Part shown: positions 57,364-64,000 of the stretch, one piece after another
Numbering within the stretch: the stretch's first letter is position 1
How the letters are laid out: every line of letters starts with the position of its first letter
Assembly (NCBI RefSeq): GCF_030272615.1
Contig: NC_081406.1
Coordinates: 400,846,939-400,910,938, forward strand
Length of the DNA: 64,000 nucleotides
Direction: 5' to 3'
Source: Cryptomeria japonica
Taxonomy: Eukaryota > Streptophyta > Pinopsida > Cupressales > Cupressaceae
Position numbers and translations under genes: made by a program
Notes under the pieces: generated by a model
Seen by the model: only the letters and a program-made list of their open reading frames with translations
Database searches by the model: none
What the model was told of the DNA's origin: nothing

Positions 57364-59990
57364 ATGGGTGAGCCGATATGTACCTCAAAATTGCTTGTAC
57401 ATTTGCATTTATGACATATTTGTTAGGGTAGAAAATCATGTAAAGTATAAACACAGTCATAGGGCTTTAGGTTCTTAGCACGTGTAGGTAAGATTTGATC
57501 ATGTATGTAATGCGGCACCACATATAGGCATAGGGAATATGTGTATGGGTTTCTAATCACTTATATGTCTGTGAAAACTATATATGTGTAATATGGTTGC
57601 GTATAGGTTGTAGAGGTGTATGTTGAATAGTGGCGTGTATGTGTGTCAAAACATGTTTGTGCCAGGAAAAAGTGTGTATATGTAGGATTATCATGTATAG
57701 GATGTCCCTTAGTGCGTAAATAGAAGGGAGGCAAAATTTAGGGCAAAATTTAGCAACAATGTGATAAACATATGCAACCAAATAGATAAATTGTCGAGAT
57801 GATAAACTGTGATAGGTGCCCCAATAGAGATAGGATTTAGTGCAATATGATAAACATATATACCGATAGGAATAACACCAAGTTATAGACATAAGCACTA
57901 GAGAGATAAATCCTAAAAATCAGCACCATGTGATAAACATAAGCACCATAGAGATAGGGCTAGACAAGTAGCCCCATGTGATAAACATAAGTACTACTAG
58001 GATAGGATAGGATAATAAACACCATGTGATAAATATAAGTACTGCTAGAAAGCAGATGTACTTTGCTTGATATGATTGTAGGAGTACCTACCATTGTTGG
58101 AGTCTCGAGGGAGATATTCGATGAAATAGACTCTATGACCATAGCTGACTAAGGATGATCATAGAGTGATTGAGGTCATGGGATTGAGACACATCATGTT
58201 CATGCTTGAGATTTGGGCGAATATGGGCTTACTGACTACATTGGCTAAGTGATGGCACTCAGAGTCATGTAGATTTCATTTATTGATCGATGAGATGTTG
58301 GTCACATTAGAGGATGTCAACAAGATACTGTAGATACCCATCACTAGAGAGATGGTCATTTATGATTGGGACATGGATTTGGATGCTTTGTGGCAAGTAT
58401 TTAATGATCAAGATCTAGAGATATGAGGATACACCAGTTGGGAGCCTATGTATGCTAGTCAACAAGCACGAGCAGTAATGGTGGGTGGGGTTATTAGTTG
58501 ATTCTTGTGCCCAGATAGGATGACTCATGGACTAGCAACCAAATGGGGGAGAGCCATAGAGATGTTGATGACATAGAGTACCAGTTTTGCATGGGGCCCA
58601 TCTATTTTAGGATGCTTGTATCATGAGCTGCACCAGTTTGTGTATCTAGGAGGATGTGACCATAGATGTAGGGTGACATTGCTACATGTGTGGTCCTATG
58701 AGCACATAGCAGTGACAAGACTAGTTTGTTTCATATTTAGAGGGAATGGTCAAGAATATGTACATTACTACTCAATGATCACTTCTTAGCCTCAATTAGG
58801 GAAGGTGGAGTACCAATGATGATTTATTGATGATATTGACATAGTTATTTTGGAGACCGTACCTAGAATATGAGGATTGGACAAAGGATGATACACAACT
58901 ACCATATTGTTATAGGACCAGGTGTTTGATTAGGCATATGCCCTACATTTTGGATAGGTAGTTACCAAGCCGAGTGTTTAGATAGTTTGACAGAGTGCAA
59001 CAAATGTCAAGAGGATCTGGGGAGTTTGCACGAACTATGCAGGAGAAGGTTCATTGGGGATCGGTTTTGTCATATCATGTCATGGTGGCAGAGCTTTAGG
59101 ATCTTGTCCCAATATTGTGGGACATGCAAAGAGACGTGGTAGACAAAGGGATGATGCTGGATTATGACGCATACTTCAAGCACACCCATTTCCATGATTG
59201 ACAAGGCCAACAAAGCTACCACACAAATTGGATGATGATGATGATGATGAGGATAGGAGGCCTGGACATTGGAGAGGGGTACAAGTAGGATAGTGAAGGG
59301 GAGAGAGGTAGGTGGAGGAGATGGAGGTTGATATGAAGGTCGATAGGGAGGGGATGGATATTGAGGTGGTAGGCCACCTAGACCACTATAGGGTAGGGGA
59401 GGACAATCAACATAGGTACAGACATAGATACAAGTACATGTACAGGATGACCCACACTAGGGTAGGAGAGGACAGGAGATGGGAGAGGTTGTAGGGGGAT
59501 AGGATGAGAGAAATGAGCTAGCCAAGCTCCAAGAGCTGGCATAGGCACAAGTTGATGACATAGAGGGCCTTGAGGTAGAGGTAGCTTGATTGAGACAAGA
59601 GCTACAGGAGGCTAGAGATGAATGAGACATGGCAATTGAGTGATACATTATTGTAGAGGAGGCCATCTAGACAATGAGGGCCACCCAACAAGAGGATTCA
59701 GGGTATGCATATTGCCTCAGGGCTGGGGGAGAGATCAATTATTGGAGGAACCTTTATGAGGCAACACTTCCTCCTTATCTCAGTGTAGGTAGGTACAGGA
59801 AGGCTTAATAGACCACATCTAGGGAGATAGATAGAGGGCATCTAGTGATGGAATCATGGGGCCACCACCACTGGCAGGTTCAAGAGGAGGATGATGGGGG
59901 GATCTAGGGGCTAGACTATCGGGAACTCAGATTTCATTGAGGCCTACTAGATTTGAGGGAGAGAGTTTATGATAGCTCTCTTGAGTCCAT
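57364..59990 (+). pseudogene. Antisense plant mobile domain (PMD) gene in gypsy E, decayed
   Basis: The likely start is ATG at 57364. A donor GTGAGC follows after ATGG (GT at 57368) and an acceptor ATTGTAG ends at 58081, so splicing would give MGVPTIVGVSREIFDEIDSM. After a one-base shift near 58155 the frame reads VMGLRHIMFMLEIWANMGLL, HLLIDEMLVTLEDVNKIL, WGRAIEMLM, AWGPSILGCLYHELHQFVYL and VTLLHVWSYEHIAVTRLV. This is the aminotransferase-like plant mobile domain pattern, which is linked to transposable elements. A (GAT)n acidic linker (59231-59250) and a Glu/Gln-rich coiled-coil-like C-terminus (59510-59990) follow. More than ten stops make it non-functional. The molecular role of PMD proteins in such elements is not established. 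Confidence 0.78.
57755..58060 (+). repeat. Diverged tandem repeats in the presumed first intron of the PMD gene
   Basis: Four to five imperfect units built around CACCATGTGATAAACATAAGCAC and a GATAGG block, about 50-65 bases each, end just before the acceptor at 58081. Confidence 0.75.
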
Positions 59991-61440
59991 TTTGTATTTG
60001 TTGTTTTTGTAAGATAATGTAGACACCTTTGAGTGATTTTGTAGTCATATGATTTTTGACATCATTGTATCATGACACATTATTTTTTGATATATATGTG
60101 AGATTATATATTTTAGCAATGACTATATACTATGTGATCTTATGTGATGCATTTGTGATTGTGATTCTATATGATTTATGATTTCCATGAGATGCATTTT
60201 ATTTTCTATATGCTTATTCTATGTATGTTGATGTTCTATCATGAAATTAATCTATATGATGTTTTTATATGATCTATGATGCAATGTGATAATTGAAATG
60301 CATTTATGCTTATATCATGCACAATGATGTAATGTTCCTATTTATGATGATGTAGTTATTTTATTCTATGATGATGTTTGATGGATGCATGTATGACAAT
60401 TATTCTTATCTAATGTGCTAACAAGTGGTGGGTGCAAGATGTGATCTTATGATATGCAAGATGAATACAGTATGTTTTATATCTGTGATATGTATGATGA
60501 ATACTAGCATATGATGATGCAAATGATCATGATGAAATGCAGATATTTTTTTGATTTATCATTATAATCAGTCATATGATGCTAGACTACATGGGTTTAG
60601 GGATGGACGATGGAGGACACATGAGAAAGGAGGATGAAAGGTAGAATATATGGAGGTGAATGAGCTTCTTGTTCTATTATCATCATTGAGATTATTATGG
60701 CAAATGTATTGTGACCATCTAGATATAGATTCGACTTAAATAGTCATCATATCATTTGCATGGAGATCAGATAGTCATAAAAAAAGAATTCCCTAGTTCA
60801 CACTAGACTCGCAATATCATCATATCCTTAGATGAGTCATAGTATTACTAAGAGAGAATCAATAAATAGAAAATAGCTGATCATGCCCCATCTCAGTCAC
60901 TCTATTCATAGACATCCTTGAGAAGCATAGGAAACATGACACCACAAAAGATCAAATCAAAAGAAAATCAAAACTTGATGCCAACATAAACGGACACCTT
61001 CAAGTCATAAGTGTATCTTGTCATATATATTAACATGTTTGATTTGGTCACAATGTTATCATCCTGGTAAAGGAAAGATAATGATAAAAAACCCTATTGT
61101 AGTCAAAGTCTACCAAATGATTGATTTGTTGAAAGTTCACTGTTGCTTGCATCATTTGAAATTGACTTACTCCATGAAACCAATACTTTATTGTGGAGAA
61201 GAGAGAAAACTTTATTGTAGGTCTATGATGGAAGTGATCTTTTATTGTAGACTATACATGGAAAGATGAAAGGAATGAAAATCTGATTGGTGCAAGAGCA
61301 CCCAAAGAAACAAATGAAGCCTGAAAGAGTCTAATATCACCCATGAGGTGAAAATGATCATATGTAGTAGGTTGATAGGTTTGTGATTCAATAAGACCCA
61401 ATTGATGTAAGGCATTGTCATGGTTGCATTTTATAAGCCA
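59991..61440. other. Gypsy E 3' region downstream of the PMD gene, no gene
   Basis: Low-complexity ATGAT-rich sequence (about 60040-60560), then unrecognised AT-rich DNA. No coding motif on either strand. Confidence 0.55.
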
Positions 61441-62520
61441 CCATGGACAAATGGCCATATGGGTCAGTAGGAGTTTAGGCATGAGTCAGGAAAATAAATA
61501 TTGGTTTTAGAAACATCAGACCAATCCTTGGAATAGGCCGAATATGACTTAGAGTCACCAAATTTGAAAAGTGCAAGTTGACAACTTTTGTTGTCATTGC
61601 ATAATGTTGTACAAAGGGGTAACTAATCCACCAATGGTTCCCAAGTTTGAAAAGTAGTTGGAAATAGTTAGGGAGGATATATTATTCCCACTTGGATCGA
61701 TTCTAGGGTTGTTGTTGGTGTTGTTGTTGAAGTTGTTGAAATTGGTAATGTTTTGGAGTTTGGAGCAATACAATATATTTGGAGTTTTCTAAAATTCTGC
61801 GTGTTTGATGTTCATTTATGACCGGTACAGATTGGTGGATTTCTAAAACCAATTGGATGAGTTAGGGAAGTCTCTTACCTTTCATTTGAATCAAGTTTGA
61901 GGTCTTGTAACAATTAGGTTGTAGAGATCCATCAAAATCTTACCGGACCGGTTACAAACCCTACCGACATCTAGGGTTTCATTGTAAAGATGCCCTTAAT
62001 CTAACATTTTCACTAGATGACCGAACAACCTGTAGGAAAATGTTAAAGGAGCCATTGTACCATAATATTTTGGTGTTGGTTTGTAGGGAGGCTCCAAGCC
62101 CAAAGAGATTTAATTGACCCTAGGCAGGCATCTCTATGTGACCGCTTGAACTGAAGAAGTAAAAATCACTTGCAGTAGACAAAGAAGATGGGATCAAGTC
62201 CTAAAACCTTGGATTTGGTGGTTTGACACCTTACCCCACCTTGAAAAAGTGTTAGTTTAGTCGGGGAACTAATACAAGGAGTACTTGCTTTGTAAATTAG
62301 GCCTAATTAGCTTAATTAGGTCTAGAAGGACAATAATGATATAGACCTTTCAAACTTGTGGTTAGAGTCTAAGCCTTTGGGGAATTGTGTAACTTGATAA
62401 AGGGTATTTGAATCTTCCCTTATTCTATCTTTTCCTTTGGAATTTTATTAATTTGTGTTTGGAGAACTCAACCGATAGGGCTACTAGTCAACTGGTAGGG
62501 CTACTAGACAAATAGGATAG
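61441..62520. repeat. Diverged repeat related to 47200-48700
   Basis: Colinear short matches with the CACTA interior: ATAAGCCACCAT, AATGGTTCCCA, AGGGAGGATAT against GGGAAGGATAT, TACTTGCTTTGTAAATTAGGCC against TACTTTCTTTGTAAAATAGACC, and TAAGCCTTTGGG against TAAACCCTTGGG. The order is the same in both. Possibly LTR or body of an old element family; type unknown. Confidence 0.5.
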
Positions 62521-63289
62521 TTGTGAGACAAGTACCCCCTAACACATTTGATAGTCAGGTCTTATGAAGATTTTGTGTTGGTTGGACCACCAATAGACAA
62601 AATCCAATAGTTTCCTATCCTACCAGTACCAGAAGATTGTTTTCCATTCACACAAGGGTAGAGTGTTTTAATCCCATCGGTATCGAAAGATACTAAACTG
62701 GTATGGATCTGGTCACACAAATTGTTGTGTGAGTTGAGTACTTGGTAGGTGTGTTGTTTGATACCTTGAACAAACAAAAAAAATTTATTTGGACATAGTA
62801 GTTGTGGGTTAGAGAAGGTTATCACCTAGTTTGTTTCCTGGCACTGCATCAATGATGCTCCTCAAAACATGTGATGCCAAGAATCCACTTCCATCACTAG
62901 GTTTAGGATTTTCCCCTAGTTATAGATAGGACCTGATTTATTGTGGGTGAAGGAAAGGGATAGAAAGGAGTTTATTATGGATGGTGAACCTATTACAAGT
63001 GTGGTTGTTCTTGCACCAAACGATTGACCTATTAATGCTTGATACAACCACTAGACTTATATAATCCATAGGAGGTGATTAAGCCATGTCACAAACCCAA
63101 GCATTGTGCTGCATAGCACAAGGAGACCAAGGGTGAACACCTTGCAACAAAACCGATATTACGTAGATCAATAACAAGCCATGATGAGGATGGACAAGTT
63201 TATTATAGAATGATAGGTTGTGAGTGTGTGCAAAGTGGAAGGGTGAAACTAAGTCCTAAAGGAGGGAGGAGCAATAGCCTCTACACATG
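62521..63289. other. Unassigned AT-rich stretch
   Basis: Short open frames only. Several CCGATAGG and TACCAGT-type words recur, but no family is recognised. Confidence 0.4.
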
Positions 63290-64000
63290 GTGTTGGTAAC
63301 CTGGTTTTCACCATGGTACTTGCCTAAGGTGCCACCAAAGTATTTTTCACCATTGGATGAATTTATTTCTTTTATTTTTTTATTTATTTTTAATATTTTT
63401 GTGTCACAAGGCGCCTGTTTGCCAAGTTTTCACCAAAGTGACAATTTTTTAAATTTTTTTAAATTTTTTTGTACTTTTGACATTTTTAATTTTTTTTTTG
63501 TGTTTTTAATATTTTTTTGATTTTTTGTATTTTTTATTGAGATTCTCTGAAAAGAAATGTATAAAACTTGTGAAGGTGCATTTTGTTGATGAGATCATCT
63601 AATGGTTCTCTATCTAGTGTTGATAATTGATATGCACCTGATCCATAGACTGTTGTGATGACATAAGGCCCAAGCTAATTTGGTTCAAACTTTCTCTTTT
63701 TTTCTCCGTCCTGCTGATTTTTAGGGTTTTCTCTTAGGACCAAGTCACCCACCTCAAATGTGTGAGGTTTTAATCTGTGATTGTAACTGCAACTCATATG
63801 TTGTTGATATGCTTTCAAATGATTGAATGCAATTTGTCCATGTTCATCTAACACTTCCAAATCCTGCAAGCGAGAAACACTATATAGTCTTCATCACCAA
63901 TAAGATCATGTAAGGAGTTCCGTAAAGATGGTAACTCGATCTCAATGGACAAGATGGCCCTAGTACCATAGACAAGTGAATAGGGAGTAGCTCCAGTTTG
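63290..64000 (-). pseudogene. Gypsy E pol C-terminus with Lys-rich tail
   Basis: On the minus strand from 64000 the frames read TGATPYSLVYGTRAILSIEI (C-terminal part of the integrase core), GDEDYIVFL, then LDEHGQIAFNHLKAYQQHMS and FEVGDLVLRENPKNQQDGEK (63869-63675). LGPYVITTVYGSGAYQLST and LINKMHLHKFYTF follow (about 63660-63560). The frame then runs into a Lys-rich stretch matching the T-rich plus-strand tract 63360-63540, with GENLANRRLVTQK-like and LGKYHGENQVTNTM-like pieces to about 63290. One frameshift near 63870 and scattered stops. Integrase joins cDNA to chromosomal DNA; the role of the Lys-rich tail is unknown. Confidence 0.8.

Larger units (their letters stand above)
56430..64000 (-). 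mobile_element. Gypsy E, Tat-type element on the minus strand with antisense gene; runs off the right edge
   Basis: Reading leftward on the minus strand: pol C-terminus (64000 to about 63290), a long 3' region, a polypurine tract (56950-56937) and the 3' LTR (56936-56430). Between pol and LTR lies a plus-strand PMD gene, antisense to pol. Extra antisense ORFs in this position are known from Tat-lineage plant elements. The rest of pol, gag and the 5' LTR lie beyond 64000. The repeat at 61440-62500 may be an insertion. Confidence 0.75.

Noticed and set aside
59312-59494. Arg/Tyr-rich 60-residue frame as a separate small gene
   Set aside because: It falls within the decayed PMD gene's linker and reads as part of that degraded C-terminal region.

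Overview
This window looks like intergenic DNA from a large, repeat-rich plant nuclear genome. A gymnosperm such as a conifer is my best guess, but that is inference only. I see no intact host gene. Almost everything is transposable elements nested inside one another, most of them decayed. The plant assignment rests on Ty1/copia and Ty3/gypsy Tat-type polyproteins, a TNP2-type CACTA transposase with plant-like introns, a tRNA-derived SINE, a plant mobile domain (PMD) gene and an NPF (NRT1/PTR) transporter exon.

Left part (1-35.3 kb). The outermost layer is a decayed Ty3/gypsy element, 'gypsy A', on the + strand. Its 5' LTR runs from 14819 (truncated by an insertion) to about 15750. Its gag, protease, archaeal-type RNase H (aRNH), RT-RNase H and integrase lie between 19.8 and 33.15 kb, and its 3' LTR ends near 35.28 kb. 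Four insertions interrupt it. (1) A minus-strand copia element ('copia B') sits in the 5' LTR; its own gag is split by a 12.6 kb non-autonomous LARD-like element (535-13166) with LTRs of about 4.4 kb and target duplication AAGTT. (2) A solo LTR of the copia B family lies at 16044-17383 (target duplication AGACT). (3) An inverted-repeat-bounded unit at 17480-19722 holds a decayed coiled-coil ORF, a reiterated GACTTTGTGC motif and a SINE with a 12 bp target duplication. (4) A fairly well-preserved copia element ('copia C', 25252-32913, target duplication GTCAA) splits the end of the gypsy A pol; the pol frame resumes exactly once copia C and one target copy are taken out.

Middle part (35.3-43.9 kb). 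This is a second, heavily decayed Tat-type element ('gypsy D', + strand) with the order protease, RT, RNase H, aRNH, integrase. A roughly 1 kb LTR-like insertion separates its gag-side remnant from its protease. Gypsy A has aRNH before RT instead, so two arrangements of the same domains sit side by side.

Right part (43.9-64 kb). A complete-ended CACTA transposon spans 43873-56268 (target duplication CTA). It holds a five-exon, 3'-truncated TNP2 transposase, an RNase H-like fragment, an NPF transporter exon and palindromic subterminal regions. Beyond it a minus-strand Tat-type element ('gypsy E') runs off the right edge. Its 3' LTR (56430-56936) carries five AT-rich palindromes. Between the LTR and pol it holds a plus-strand (antisense) decayed PMD gene with its own TATA box and a likely intron directly after the start codon.

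Element names A to E are local labels. Boundaries marked 'about' were judged by eye.
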